Assembly: GCA_023396415.1 (NCBI GenBank) | Contig: JAEWWJ010000058.1 | Location: 1 to 64,000, forward strand | DNA length: 64,000 bases | Direction of reading: 5' to 3' | DNA from: Bacteroidota bacterium | GTDB lineage: Bacteria; Bacteroidota; Bacteroidia; Bacteroidales; F082 | Part shown: piece by piece, positions 26,102-35,042 of the stretch | How positions within the stretch are numbered: position 1 is the first letter of the stretch | Layout: the number at the start of each line of letters is the position of its first letter | Made by a program: the position numbers and the translations under genes | Notes under the pieces: model-generated | Seen by the model: the letters and a program-made list of their open reading frames with translations, nothing else | The model's database searches: none | What the model was told of the DNA's origin: nothing

Positions 26102-28309
26102 TTATTGCTTCACGATTTTCTGAAAGCCTTTTTTATTTTCCACTTCAATTTCAACCACATACATTCCTTTTTTTAAATCGGAAATAGAAATAGTTGTATG
26201 CGTCTCTACCCTGTTTTGCAGCAACAGGCGGCCTTCGAGGGAGTAGATTTTCAGATTTACGAAAGTGATTTTATCTGATAGTCTCAGTTGAAATCCATCT
26301 GCTGTCGGATTGGGTGCAAGGTCAAACTGAATGTTCGATTGCTCGGCAAGGTAGGGAGCCACTGCCATATCGCCGTTAAAAAGCTGTAAACCCCCGCTAT
26401 AGTTACCTTTCAGCAGAACAAAATCATTTGCTCCACTAAAACTTCCAAAACAAGCCGCAGATCTCATTCCTTCATTTATCGAAGGCAAAGGGTTGTCAAT
26501 CAATTTTTTCCAATCAAACACTTCGCGAAAGGCTCCACTGAGGTTGCCTTGAATTTGATCGAAAAGAAATAACTTTCCTTGATCCGATCCTGAAATAAGG
26601 CGCATTGTTCCATCAGCATCGTAAAAGAAAAATGGAACGCTGTAGCCGTCATATGAAACGTTGTAGTCTGTAACATCAACTTGACCAAAAAAGTTGGTAA
26701 CAAATTGAAAATCAATTTCATTTCCATTCCGAATCCCTTTGTAAAAAGCGATTTTTCCATTTTGTGCGCCAATCAACAAATCTTTAGTTCCATCTTCGTC
26801 CACATCAAAAAATTGGGGGCTGCTCCATTGGCCTACGTCAATTTGCAAAAAGCGATCGGTTTCGAGTTGCCAATCTCCATCAATGGTTTGCGACAGATAA
26901 ATCAAAGTACCGTTTTCATTTCCCACCAACAAATCCGCTTTTCCATCACCATTCAAATCGCAAAATGCTGGCACCAATCCTTGCACTTTCAGTGCAGACA
27001 GGCCTGCAAAATCATCATCCATCAAACGCAGATATTTTTGACCCTTATCTTCTATCTGTTTATAATAGAATAGGTTAGATTTGAATTCTGAATGTAAAGT
27101 GTTGTTGACAAACCACGATTTAACGTAGCTTCCAACATTTCCGACCACCAAATCAAGGGCCCCGTCTTGGTCAACATCTGTCATTACCGGAAATGCTCCC
27201 GAACCAAAATCTAAGGTTTCATCCTGCAAGAAATTCTTTTTAAGTAATTCAAATTGAGGTAGTTCGTTTGTGCCTACATTCAAATAGAGCCAAATGCTGG
27301 CCTTGTTGGCGGTAACCAAAGGGTTGGGATCAAAAGGCGAAACCAATAAATCGTCCAAGCCATCGTTATTCACGTCAGCAAAAGTCGCCACCGGCATCGA
27401 AAAGAGATGAACCGGCGTGTCGTAAGAAGGGAAGGAGGTGTCCTGACTTACAATCAACGCATCTTCATGCGTTCCGCCATTGGTTAAAAGCGTGATGCCC
27501 GGATAATCAACATCTGCAAGCAAAAGATCGGGCAAGCCATTGTTGTCGAAATCGCGCATCAACATGGTGGCGCCTCTGTGTCTATAACCGCTTTCGGGAT
27601 GAATTGATTTTTGTCCAAACAAACATGAATCGAGATAAAGCTGGTTATTTTCTTCATTTTCGGCCACACGCCCCCAGCAAAAGTCTGTTTTGATAAAATC
27701 CAACGAATCGGCATGACCATACTTTTCCATAGATTGGTTTTTGTGCAGCTCGATATATGTTCCGAGCGACCAAAAGTTGAGCATATCCATGTCGCCATCA
27801 CCGTCAATATCATAAATGGCCGGATAATCGGCATTGGTTGAAATGATGTTAACATAACCGCCTCCTTGAAGTGAGCTGAGGTAAGGCCATACCACCATAT
27901 CAAAACTTGGAGGAAAGGTTTTGTTGTTCTTAAACACTTTTATTCCGGCCCAACCCGGCGAATAGGTAAAAATATCTTTGAATCCATCAGCATTGTAATC
28001 TGTAAAAATAACCCATTCAGCAAGTTGTGGAAAATCAACTGTCATTTCTGGGGCTGGTTGATAATGGATTTCATTTGCTGCACCACGATTTAAAAAGGCC
28101 GACAAACGATTTCCACGCCGATCAAAAATAACAAGATCGTTTTTTTTATCTCCATCCAAATCCATCCATCCAAACTGACAAGCATCGAAACCCCCTGTCC
28201 ATGGGTACCTTAACAACTGCTCCGGCATCTGGCTAACGCTCAGCGGCTGTGCAGCCAAAGAAAAATACAGTCCTCCAAAAAACACACTAACCCAAAAAAT
28301 CCTCCACAT
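26102..28309 (-). CDS. Secreted FG-GAP/VCBS repeat protein with T9SS sorting domain
   Basis: A 735-aa extracellular protein. The signal peptide is MWRIFWVSVFFGGLYFSLAAQ. The body carries many FG-GAP/VCBS beta-propeller repeats with Asp-rich calcium-type loops (DLDGDKKND, DYNADGFKD, DIDGDGDMD, DVNNDGLDD, DLNGDGKAD, DVDEDGTKD). The last about 75 residues form a T9SS type A sorting domain (LAPNPTADGFQL, ending in KIVKQ). The propeller may bind ligands or support adhesion; no enzyme domain seen. It is divergent from the sigma-54-type regulator, with a promoter element just upstream on its strand. Confidence 0.9.
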   Translation of the reverse strand: MWRIFWVSVFFGGLYFSLAAQPLSVSQMPEQLLRYPWTGGFDACQFGWMDLDGDKKNDLVIFDRRGNRLSAFLNRGAANEIHYQPAPEMTVDFPQLAEWVIFTDYNADGFKDIFTYSPGWAGIKVFKNNKTFPPSFDMVVWPYLSSLQGGGYVNIISTNADYPAIYDIDGDGDMDMLNFWSLGTYIELHKNQSMEKYGHADSLDFIKTDFCWGRVAENEENNQLYLDSCLFGQKSIHPESGYRHRGATMLMRDFDNNGLPDLLLADVDYPGITLLTNGGTHEDALIVSQDTSFPSYDTPVHLFSMPVATFADVNNDGLDDLLVSPFDPNPLVTANKASIWLYLNVGTNELPQFELLKKNFLQDETLDFGSGAFPVMTDVDQDGALDLVVGNVGSYVKSWFVNNTLHSEFKSNLFYYKQIEDKGQKYLRLMDDDFAGLSALKVQGLVPAFCDLNGDGKADLLVGNENGTLIYLSQTIDGDWQLETDRFLQIDVGQWSSPQFFDVDEDGTKDLLIGAQNGKIAFYKGIRNGNEIDFQFVTNFFGQVDVTDYNVSYDGYSVPFFFYDADGTMRLISGSDQGKLFLFDQIQGNLSGAFREVFDWKKLIDNPLPSINEGMRSAACFGSFSGANDFVLLKGNYSGGLQLFNGDMAVAPYLAEQSNIQFDLAPNPTADGFQLRLSDKITFVNLKIYSLEGRLLLQNRVETHTTISISDLKKGMYVVEIEVENKKGFQKIVKQ

Positions 28310-28328
28310 TGCAGCAATAATTTGATTT

Positions 28329-28336
28329 CAAAATTA
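28329..28336 (-). promoter_or_regulatory. TAnnTTTG element for the FG-GAP protein gene
   Basis: The reverse strand reads TAATTTTG, 20 bases upstream of the start codon at 28309. It lies back to back with the element at 28377 for the divergent regulator. Confidence 0.5.
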
Positions 28337-28376
28337 GGTAAAAACAATACGTCGGCCATCACAAGTGCCGTTTTAC

Positions 28377-28384
28377 TACCTTTG
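28377..28384 (+). promoter_or_regulatory. TAnnTTTG element for the response regulator gene
   Basis: TACCTTTG, 17 bases upstream of the ATG at 28402. Confidence 0.5.
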
Positions 28385-28401
28385 GCATCAAAATTGAAAT
28401 T

Positions 28402-29565
28402 ATGGCACGCATCTTAATTATTGATGATGAAGCAAGCATTCGGCGCACCTTGCGCGAGATTCTTGAGTATGAAAAATACAAAGTTGATGATGCCGGAAAC
28501 GGAAAGGAAGCTCTTGCACAAATAGCAGAACATGAGTATGATGTCATTTTGTGTGACATTAAAATGCCCGAAATGGATGGCATTGAGCTGTTAGGGATTT
28601 TGCGCCAAAGTTGCGAAACACCAGTGATCATGATTTCCGGTCATGGAACTATAGAAACAGCTGTTGAAGCCATCAAAATGGGAGCCTACGATTATATTGC
28701 GAAACCACCCGATTTGAATCGCCTGCTCATTACCATTAAAAACGCCCTCGACAAGTCAAAACTGCTCACTGAAACAAAAATCCTGCGCAAAGCCATCAGC
28801 AAGCAATACGAAATGATTGGTGAAACTGCTGTGATGGACAACATCAGGGAGATGATTCAAAAGGTAGCACCTACCAGCGCAAGGGTGCTGGTTACGGGCG
28901 AAAATGGAACAGGTAAAGAGTTGGTAGCAAGGCAGTTGCACGAGCTAAGCAATCGTTCATTTGCGCCATTTATCGAAGTGAATTGTGCAGCAATCCCATC
29001 CGAACTCATCGAAAGTCAGCTCTTTGGACATGAAAAAGGGTCCTTTACCTCAGCAATAAAACAGCGCAAAGGCGATTTTGAGTTGGCCCATGGAGGCACC
29101 CTTTTTCTCGATGAAATTGGCGATATGAGTCTTTCGGCTCAAGCCAAAGTTTTGCGCGCCTTACAGGAAAATAAAATTACTAGAGTTGGTGGCGAGAAAG
29201 AAATCCCTGTTGATGTACGCATTTTGGCTGCCACCAATAAAAATCTCCGCGAGGAAATTGAGAAAGGTAATTTTAGAGAAGACCTTTACCACCGCATCAG
29301 CGTGATTGTGATTGAGGTGCCGGCTTTGCGCCAACGTCGCGAAGATATTCCGCTTTTGGTGCAGCATTTTATGCAACAAATTTGCACCAATATGGGCAAA
29401 CCTTTGCCTTTTATTCATGAAGATGCCATTGCCGAACTACAACAATATACTTGGACGGGCAACATCAGAGAGCTGCACAATGCTACTGAAAGGCTGGTGA
29501 TTCTTGCCGGCAACAACATTAGAAAAGAAGAAGTGATACGGTTTGCTAAACCTTTAAAAGATTAA
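28402..29565 (+). CDS. Sigma-54-type AAA+ response regulator lacking a DNA-binding domain
   Basis: A 387-aa NtrC-like protein. Receiver domain at about 1-120 with DDEAS, phospho-Asp D52 in LCDIKMPEMDG and the conserved Lys in IAKPP. AAA+ domain at about 140-365 with Walker A GENGTGKE and Walker B LFLDEIGD. The sigma-54 contact loop, normally GAFTGA, reads GSFTSA (residues 213-218). The protein stops about 25 residues after the AAA+ core (EEVIRFAKPLKD) and has no Fis-type helix-turn-helix, whereas NtrC itself runs to about 470 aa. It could activate sigma-54 from solution or through a partner, or control another process. No cognate kinase is adjacent. Confidence 0.9.
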   Translation: MARILIIDDEASIRRTLREILEYEKYKVDDAGNGKEALAQIAEHEYDVILCDIKMPEMDGIELLGILRQSCETPVIMISGHGTIETAVEAIKMGAYDYIAKPPDLNRLLITIKNALDKSKLLTETKILRKAISKQYEMIGETAVMDNIREMIQKVAPTSARVLVTGENGTGKELVARQLHELSNRSFAPFIEVNCAAIPSELIESQLFGHEKGSFTSAIKQRKGDFELAHGGTLFLDEIGDMSLSAQAKVLRALQENKITRVGGEKEIPVDVRILAATNKNLREEIEKGNFREDLYHRISVIVIEVPALRQRREDIPLLVQHFMQQICTNMGKPLPFIHEDAIAELQQYTWTGNIRELHNATERLVILAGNNIRKEEVIRFAKPLKD

Positions 29566-29630
29566 AAATAGACTGCTCAAGCAAAATTACTCCCGTTTTT
29601 TTAGTATTTGGAAACAGAAAAGAAATAAAA

Positions 29631-29665
29631 TTGACGGCAGTCAGCCATATTTATGCGTACTTTTG
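29631..29665 (+). promoter_or_regulatory. Probable tmRNA promoter
   Basis: TTG at 29631-29633 and TACTTTTG at 29658-29665, spacer 24 bases (longer than usual). Transcription near 29672 would give a short 5' extension removed by RNase P before the mature tmRNA end. Confidence 0.45.
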
Positions 29666-29704
29666 CCATTGCTTTCGGCACAGTTTGTGTTGAACAAACA
29701 TCAT

Positions 29705-30099
29705 GGGACTGACCGGTTTTGACAGCAAGATGAATGTTTATGTAAGCATGCCGAGCCTTGCGATGACGCTCGAAAATCTTGATCGCGAACAACAATTGGC
29801 GAAAATAACTACGCTCTCGCTGCGTAATCGAATAAAGTAGATTACTGCTTCATCCCTTCACAAGGTGAGGGGACGAGACATCCCGCGGGTGGAAATTCCT
29901 GAAGCCGGCCTGAGAACGGGGTGCTAATCAATTTCGGGATAGTTTTGACGGAGCTTCGACGTTAAAATAAAAATCAGAAGATAAGGCAGAGTTGAGGATG
30001 GCTTTTTCCTTGCAATGTTCGAAAACCAATAAAAGCATAAGCATGTAGAAAGCATACGTATTCCTTGTTTGGACGAGGGTTCGACTCCCTCCAGTTCCA
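29705..30099 (+). ncRNA. ssrA: Transfer-messenger RNA (tmRNA)
   Basis: Rescues ribosomes stalled on broken messages and tags the product for proteolysis. The 5' end GGGACTG (29705-29711) pairs with CAGTTCC (30092-30098) to form the tRNA-like acceptor stem, followed by discriminator A at 30099. The T-arm GAGGG-TTCGACT-CCCTC lies just before. The tag frame GGC GAA AAT AAC TAC GCT CTC GCT GCG TAA (29798-29827) encodes GENNYALAA, the tag known in Bacteroidota, with the first Gly as likely resume codon. The CCA end is not encoded (the next bases are CAAA), so it must be added by the CCA enzyme. Confidence 0.95.
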
Positions 30100-30148
30100 C
30101 AAAATATTGGAAACAAGTAATTTAGCTTGTTTCCAATTTTAAGTTTTT

Positions 30149-30913
30149 ATGCGAAAATTACAGATTGCATGGGTGCTTTTTTTTGCCTTTGGCTTTCACT
30201 CCTTAGTGAATGCCCAGTTGTTGGTGAGCGATACCGTGGTTTCTACTTTTCTTTTTCAGGCCAGTTATGGCTTGCAATCGCCGGGCCGCGACCTCACAAC
30301 AAATTTTGGCATCAACTCCTCACTCGGGGCAGTTTTTAGCTACAAAACCAATAAAAATTGGTTGTGGAACCTGCAAGGTAGTTTCATTTTTGGCGATCAA
30401 GTAAAAAATCGTACCACGCTACTCAAGCAATTGACCACAGCAAATGGCGAAATTATTGACGGCAATGGCACTTACACCAGCTTAGCCCTTTTTGAAAGAG
30501 GAACACACTTTCAGCTGAAAGCCGGAAAAATATTTTCATTTCACAAGCCCAACCCCAACTCGGGAATCTACCTGATGGCAGGCCTGGGTTTTCTTACACA
30601 CCGCATCCGAATTGAATCGCAGTTTGGCTCTGCTCCGCAGATACAGGGTGATTATGCCAAAGGCTACGACCGCATGAGGGGCGGATTTGCACACAGCGTA
30701 GAGGCAGGTTATTTGTTGATGAGCAACTCCAGAATGCTGAATTTTAGCCTTGGTTTTGAGTTTATTCAAGCCTTCACCAAAAGCATGCGCGATTACCAAT
30801 TCGACCTGATGGGCAGCGATCCCAACTCCTATATAGATCATTACTACGGCATCCGTATCAATTGGATGATCCCGGTGTATAAAAGAGCTCCACAGAAATA
30901 CTATTATTACTAA
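30149..30913 (+). CDS. Outer-membrane beta-barrel-like protein
   Basis: A 254-aa protein with a signal peptide (MRKLQIAWVLFFAFGFHSLVNAQ) and alternating hydrophobic/polar beta strands with Gly and aromatic residues (GIYLMAGLGFLTH, FAHSVEAGYLLM, LNFSLGFEFIQAF, YYGIRINWMIPVYK). Ends in KYYYY. No conserved catalytic motif. It lies five bases upstream of waaA in the same direction, so the two are co-transcribed, and a link to the outer-membrane envelope is plausible. The specific function is unknown. Confidence 0.8.
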   Translation: MRKLQIAWVLFFAFGFHSLVNAQLLVSDTVVSTFLFQASYGLQSPGRDLTTNFGINSSLGAVFSYKTNKNWLWNLQGSFIFGDQVKNRTTLLKQLTTANGEIIDGNGTYTSLALFERGTHFQLKAGKIFSFHKPNPNSGIYLMAGLGFLTHRIRIESQFGSAPQIQGDYAKGYDRMRGGFAHSVEAGYLLMSNSRMLNFSLGFEFIQAFTKSMRDYQFDLMGSDPNSYIDHYYGIRINWMIPVYKRAPQKYYYY

Positions 30914-30918
30914 CTGCC

Positions 30919-32151
30919 ATGTTTAGGCATATATATACCTTTGGAATACAGTTATATAGCCAGATTATTTTGATGACCTCTTTCGTGAGTCCAAAGGCTA
31001 AAAGCTGGATTAAAGGACGGCAAAAACAATCTAAAGACTGGCACAACCAAAATTTTAGTGAGGGTGAATGGATTTGGTTTCATGCCGCTTCTTTAGGTGA
31101 ATTTGAGCAAGGCCGACCACTGATGGAAGCCATCAAAACACAGCACCCACGCTATAAAATCCTTCTCACTTTCTTTTCGCCATCCGGTTATGAAGTCCGT
31201 AAAAACTATGAATTTGCCGATCAAGTGGCCTATCTGCCGGCTGACACTCCCAAAAATGCCAAAGCATTTGTTGGGCTTTTCAATCTGAAAGCGGTATTTT
31301 TTATCAAGTATGAATTTTGGTTTAACTTCATGCTGGCGATTCATCAAAAAAACATCCCATTGTATTTTATAGCAGCTAAATTCAGGGCTAAGCAACATTT
31401 TTTTCGCTGGTATGGCGGCTGGGCGCGAAAACAATTGCAAATGGTAACTCACTTTTATGTGCAAGACGAATTGTCGGTTTTGCTTTTGAAAGATATTGAT
31501 GTGCCTCAAACGAGCGTGAGCGGCGATACGCGCTTCGATCGGGTTTTTCAACTTAGTCAAAATGCTTTACAACTTCATGTAATTGAGTGCTTTAAGGCGA
31601 ACCGGCGTTTGTTTGTCATTGGAAGCTCGTGGCCGGAGGATGAAAAAATGCTTTTACCTATCATTGCCGAACTTGAAAGTGACATTGCTGTGGTGATTGC
31701 TCCGCATGATATTTCGTCCAAACACATTCAAAATATTGAAGCGAAGCTCAAAACGTCTTTTGTCAGGTATTCCAATTTCAGTGAAGAGAAACAAACTAAA
31801 GTGCTGATTATTGATAACATAGGGATGCTTTCAAGCATTTATAAGTATGCTGATTTTGCGTATATTGGTGGAGGTTTCGGGAAATCTATCCACAACATTC
31901 AAGAGGCTGTTACCTATGGCTGCCCGGTGATTGTGGGACCTCAACACAAACGCTTTTCTGAAGCTGTTGATTTGATTGATTTGGGAGGTGTTTTTGCAGT
32001 TTCAAATGCTAACGCACTCTTTTCTATCGTGCACCGCCTTATCCGTGAAAATGATTTTAGGGAGAAAGCCTCCGAAATTTGCCGTAGTTATGTGGCAAAA
32101 CAAATTGGAGCTACTGAAAAAATTATGCTACAATTGTTTCCTGATCACTAA
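30919..32151 (+). CDS. waaA: 3-deoxy-D-manno-octulosonic acid transferase
   Basis: Transfers Kdo from CMP-Kdo to the lipid A precursor at the inner membrane during lipopolysaccharide synthesis. The 410-aa protein has the N-terminal membrane-associated helix (TFGIQLYSQIILMTSFVSPKAK), the GT30 N-terminal domain with WFHAASLGEFEQGRPL containing the catalytic Glu, a FFSPSGYE stretch, GDTRFDRV near the domain junction, and a C-terminal GT-B half with GSSWPEDE, IAPHDIS and AYIGGGFGKSIHNIQEA. Length is normal for the family. The start is the first ATG, five bases after the upstream barrel gene. Bacteroidota usually have one waaA. Confidence 0.95.
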   Translation: MFRHIYTFGIQLYSQIILMTSFVSPKAKSWIKGRQKQSKDWHNQNFSEGEWIWFHAASLGEFEQGRPLMEAIKTQHPRYKILLTFFSPSGYEVRKNYEFADQVAYLPADTPKNAKAFVGLFNLKAVFFIKYEFWFNFMLAIHQKNIPLYFIAAKFRAKQHFFRWYGGWARKQLQMVTHFYVQDELSVLLLKDIDVPQTSVSGDTRFDRVFQLSQNALQLHVIECFKANRRLFVIGSSWPEDEKMLLPIIAELESDIAVVIAPHDISSKHIQNIEAKLKTSFVRYSNFSEEKQTKVLIIDNIGMLSSIYKYADFAYIGGGFGKSIHNIQEAVTYGCPVIVGPQHKRFSEAVDLIDLGGVFAVSNANALFSIVHRLIRENDFREKASEICRSYVAKQIGATEKIMLQLFPDH

Positions 32152-32228
32152 TCTCCTCAGCAATAGATAAATACAAGGATTTGTCGGTGTGCCGCAGCAG
32201 GTTTACATAACCATTGATTTGGATTGTG

Positions 32229-32236
32229 TATTTTTG
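32229..32236 (+). promoter_or_regulatory. TAnnTTTG element for leucyl aminopeptidase
   Basis: TATTTTTG, 22 bases before the ATG at 32259; the -33 partner is weak. Confidence 0.5.
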
Positions 32237-32258
32237 CGTTTCTAAAAATTAAAAAAAC

Positions 32259-33695
32259 ATGAAACTTCATCTCACCACCTCAACTACATCAGCCTCTACG
32301 CATCTTTATCTTTTGCCATACGGACACTCACTTTCCGGACTATCGCTCCGTAATGACGAGCAAAACTTTGTTTTAGAGCAATTGGAAAAACAAAAAAAAG
32401 ATTGGGTCGTTTTGCAACGTTATCCGGGTTGGGTGATTGTAATCCTTGGCAAAGAGGGTTTAGACAGCAACAAGCAGCGCGAGCATCGTCGGAAACAAGC
32501 TGTGGCTGTTTTGGCTTTTTTAAACAGTCATGGAACAACAGAAGCGCGCTTATCAGCATTGCAAGTAGTTGATGAAGAGGTGCTTGCATTTGTGGAAGGA
32601 CTTGCTCTATCGAATTATCAATTTTTGAAATACCGTAAAGATGCTTCCGAAAAATTACATCCTTTTCAATCGTTATATCTTGATGAGCATTTGGCTCAAC
32701 CCTCAGTTATTGAAGTTCTTAAGAATACTATTGAAGCAGTATGTTGGGCACGCGACCTGGTGAACGAGCCGCTCAACCAACTGAATGCCGAAGAATTAGC
32801 ATCGGCTTACAGCGAAAAACTGAAGGAAGTAGGGTGCAAAACAGAAGTGTTCAACAAAAAAAAGATTGAAGCCTTAAAAATGGGTGGATTGCTTGCTGTT
32901 AATTTAGGTAGCGTTGATCCACCAACTTTCACCATTATGGAATGGAAACCTGAGGGTGCTTTGAATCATAAACCCATCGTTTTTGTGGGCAAAGGCGTAG
33001 TTTACGACACAGGTGGTATGAGCTTAAAGCCTTCAGGTTCAATGGAAACCATGAAATGCGATATGGCCGGCAGTGCCGCCGCCGCGGGCATTATGCTGGC
33101 TGCTGCTAAAAGCAAGCTGCCGTTACATTTGATCGCGTTGGTTCCGGCCACCGACAACCGTGTAAATGGAAATGCTTACGTTCCAGGCGACGTGATTACA
33201 ATGTTTGATGGAACTACGGTTGAAGTGCTCAATACCGATGCTGAAGGACGTCTTATTTTGGCCGATGCGCTTTCTTATGCCAAAAAATTTAACCCACAAT
33301 TGGTTGTTACCTTTGCAACACTTACCGGAGCTGCCTCAAGGGCCATTGGCAGTCAAGGTATTGCGGCTATGCAAACCAAAGCAGAGGAAGCCTTTCAACA
33401 ATTTACCGAATCAGGCTTTAGGGTGCATGAGCGCTTGGCAGCTTTTCCCATGTGGGAGGAATACAAAGAGCAATTAAAATCTGAAATTGCTGATTTGAAA
33501 AACATTGGCGGTCCTGAGGCGGGAATGATTACCGCTGCCAAATTTTTAGAGCACTTTACTGATTATCCTTTTGTTCATTTCGATATAGCCGGCCCTGCTT
33601 TCTTAGAAAAGCGTGATAGCTATCGTGGCACAGGGGGTACAGGGGTAGGAATCCGTTTGGTGATGGACTATTTGGTTCAACTTTCAAAGCCATAG
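32259..33695 (+). CDS. pepA: Leucyl aminopeptidase (M17 family)
   Basis: Cytosolic dizinc aminopeptidase that removes N-terminal residues during peptide turnover. The 478-aa protein has the weakly conserved N-terminal domain (1-160) and the catalytic M17 domain, with KGVVYDTGGMSLKPSG (metal ligands K245 and D250), the bicarbonate/catalytic region MKCDMAGSAAAAG, and NTDAEGRL at 325-332 (ligands D327, E329; catalytic R331). Ends in DIAGPAF and GTGVGIRLV. Length and motifs are complete. Its own promoter and a 12-bp-stem terminator make it a single-gene unit. Confidence 0.95.
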   Translation: MKLHLTTSTTSASTHLYLLPYGHSLSGLSLRNDEQNFVLEQLEKQKKDWVVLQRYPGWVIVILGKEGLDSNKQREHRRKQAVAVLAFLNSHGTTEARLSALQVVDEEVLAFVEGLALSNYQFLKYRKDASEKLHPFQSLYLDEHLAQPSVIEVLKNTIEAVCWARDLVNEPLNQLNAEELASAYSEKLKEVGCKTEVFNKKKIEALKMGGLLAVNLGSVDPPTFTIMEWKPEGALNHKPIVFVGKGVVYDTGGMSLKPSGSMETMKCDMAGSAAAAGIMLAAAKSKLPLHLIALVPATDNRVNGNAYVPGDVITMFDGTTVEVLNTDAEGRLILADALSYAKKFNPQLVVTFATLTGAASRAIGSQGIAAMQTKAEEAFQQFTESGFRVHERLAAFPMWEEYKEQLKSEIADLKNIGGPEAGMITAAKFLEHFTDYPFVHFDIAGPAFLEKRDSYRGTGGTGVGIRLVMDYLVQLSKP

Positions 33696-33705
33696 TCTGA
33701 TGGAA

Positions 33706-33750
33706 ACAAGTCAATCAACAAACTACAATTGATTGACTTGTGTTTACTTT
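33706..33750 (+). terminator. Hairpin terminator after pepA
   Basis: ACAAGTCAATCA (33706-33717) and TGATTGACTTGT (33730-33741) are a perfect 12-bp stem with a 12-base loop, followed by GTTTACTTT. The T-run is weak but the stem is strong. Confidence 0.6.
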
Positions 33751-33782
33751 GATACCTTTTTAAATCATGAATTGGTGTATTC

Positions 33783-34181
33783 TTACGACATATCCATCAG
33801 ATTCATAAAATCTATATAATGGGGTGCGTCAATGCCAAAAGTTTGCACCTCTTTTCCCATTATTTTATAGGTGCTGCGTTGTCCGGCAATTTTAGAGAAA
33901 TGCAGTTCAAATGACTTGCCATCTGCTTCTTGCATCATCACCATGGCCAAGTTATCGTTGAGAGCCGATTGCAGTTTGGTGTGACATATCGGGCAATAAA
34001 AATCATATTTCTCGCCTTCTATCAGCTGATTTGATGGGTGGTAGATGGTTTGATAATTACCGACTTCGGGGTTCATAAGGAGCAACATTCCGGTATCGTC
34101 TGCATGTTTGATGGTCAGGATCAACTGTTGTTCAATCAATAAATGACCGGTGCAATGGGGGCATAAATAATCGTTTGTCAT
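33783..34181 (-). CDS. Hypothetical zinc-ribbon protein
   Basis: A 132-aa protein with two cysteine pairs, CPHC at residues 7-10 and CPIC at about residues 64-67, which together could bind one zinc. The C-terminal part (about 75-132) has no known motif and ends YIDFMNLMDMS. No signal peptide, so cytoplasmic. Own promoter element upstream at 34226-34233. Function unknown; the Cys pattern alone does not identify a family. Confidence 0.7.
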   Translation of the reverse strand: MTNDYLCPHCTGHLLIEQQLILTIKHADDTGMLLLMNPEVGNYQTIYHPSNQLIEGEKYDFYCPICHTKLQSALNDNLAMVMMQEADGKSFELHFSKIAGQRSTYKIMGKEVQTFGIDAPHYIDFMNLMDMS

Positions 34182-34225
34182 ATGTTTTTTGTTTTATCAG
34201 GTGAATAATGCCTCTAAGATACAAA

Positions 34226-34233
34226 CAAAACTA
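34226..34233 (-). promoter_or_regulatory. TAnnTTTG element for the zinc-ribbon gene
   Basis: The reverse strand reads TAGTTTTG, 45 bases upstream of the start at 34181. Confidence 0.4.
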
Positions 34234-34287
34234 CCTGAAAGCAATTGCTTTTTTTTGTTTTATGTTGTATTTTTAACAAAAAAAGCC

Positions 34288-34965
34288 ATGGCACTCGATA
34301 TTGCACGTTATTTTCAAGAACGCAACCGTCAAAAGCAAGTCGTTCAAAGTCAACATACGGTGTTTTTAACCATTTCCCGCGAAACAGGCTGCCACAGCCG
34401 ATCCATCGCGCAGCTCATTCAAAATGAAATTCAGCATCAATTTCATAGAAAATGGGACATCATCAACAAGGAAGATATTTTTGAGGCAGCCAATGAAATG
34501 AAGCTAAATCCCATTCAGGTTCATCATTTGCTTAATGCTGAAGAAAAAGGTCATCTCGATGAAATATTGTTGGCTTTTGGTCAAAACAAATACAAAAGTT
34601 ACCAAAGCGTTCGCAATACGGTGCGCAGTCTCATTGAGCAATTGGCCCAAGAAGGCAATCGAATTATCATTGGTCGCGCCGGTGCCATCATAACTGCCGG
34701 TATGAAAGGCGGTTTACATGTGCGATTGATAGCCCCTTTTGCGTGGCGGGTGAATAGCATTATGAAACAAAAACAACTGAATGAGAAAGAAGCAAAACTG
34801 TTTGTGGAAACTACTGACCTTAAACGGCAACGTTTATTTAAGGAGTTTTGCGGTAAAGAGATTTCCAACGATTATTTCGATCTTATTTTCAACAATGCCC
34901 GCTTTTCTGATGAAGAGATCGCGCAGGCTATTCTGTCTGTTTTGGTCAAGCGCTATAAGTTTTAA
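34288..34965 (+). CDS. Cytidylate kinase-like family protein
   Basis: A 225-aa P-loop-like protein of the cytidylate-kinase-like group (AAA_26 type). Family marks: LTISRETGCHSRSIAQ near the N-terminus in the place of the nucleotide-binding loop, KWDIINKEDIFE, then IIIGRAGAIIT and HVRLIAPFAWRV, and the C-terminal YFDLIFNNARFSDEEIAQAI. The usual Gly-rich GSGG of the loop is replaced by GCHS, as in other members from this phylum as far as I recall. The frame opens at a TTG at 34189; ATG 34288 is chosen because it gives the normal family start. The actual phosphate acceptor is unknown. Confidence 0.8.
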   Translation: MALDIARYFQERNRQKQVVQSQHTVFLTISRETGCHSRSIAQLIQNEIQHQFHRKWDIINKEDIFEAANEMKLNPIQVHHLLNAEEKGHLDEILLAFGQNKYKSYQSVRNTVRSLIEQLAQEGNRIIIGRAGAIITAGMKGGLHVRLIAPFAWRVNSIMKQKQLNEKEAKLFVETTDLKRQRLFKEFCGKEISNDYFDLIFNNARFSDEEIAQAILSVLVKRYKF

Positions 34966-35009
34966 GCATGGGCTTCAGTTATTTTAAAGGCTTAGCGTTT
35001 TTGTTTTCT

Positions 35010-35017
35010 TACTTTTG
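35010..35017 (+). promoter_or_regulatory. TAnnTTTG element for the lipoprotein gene
   Basis: TACTTTTG, 25 bases before the ATG at 35043. Confidence 0.45.
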
Positions 35018-35042
35018 CTGTTGTTGATGAGCCAATGAAATT

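Noticed and set aside
31093..31560. 155-codon minus-strand frame in waaA
   Set aside because: Shadow of a conserved gene.
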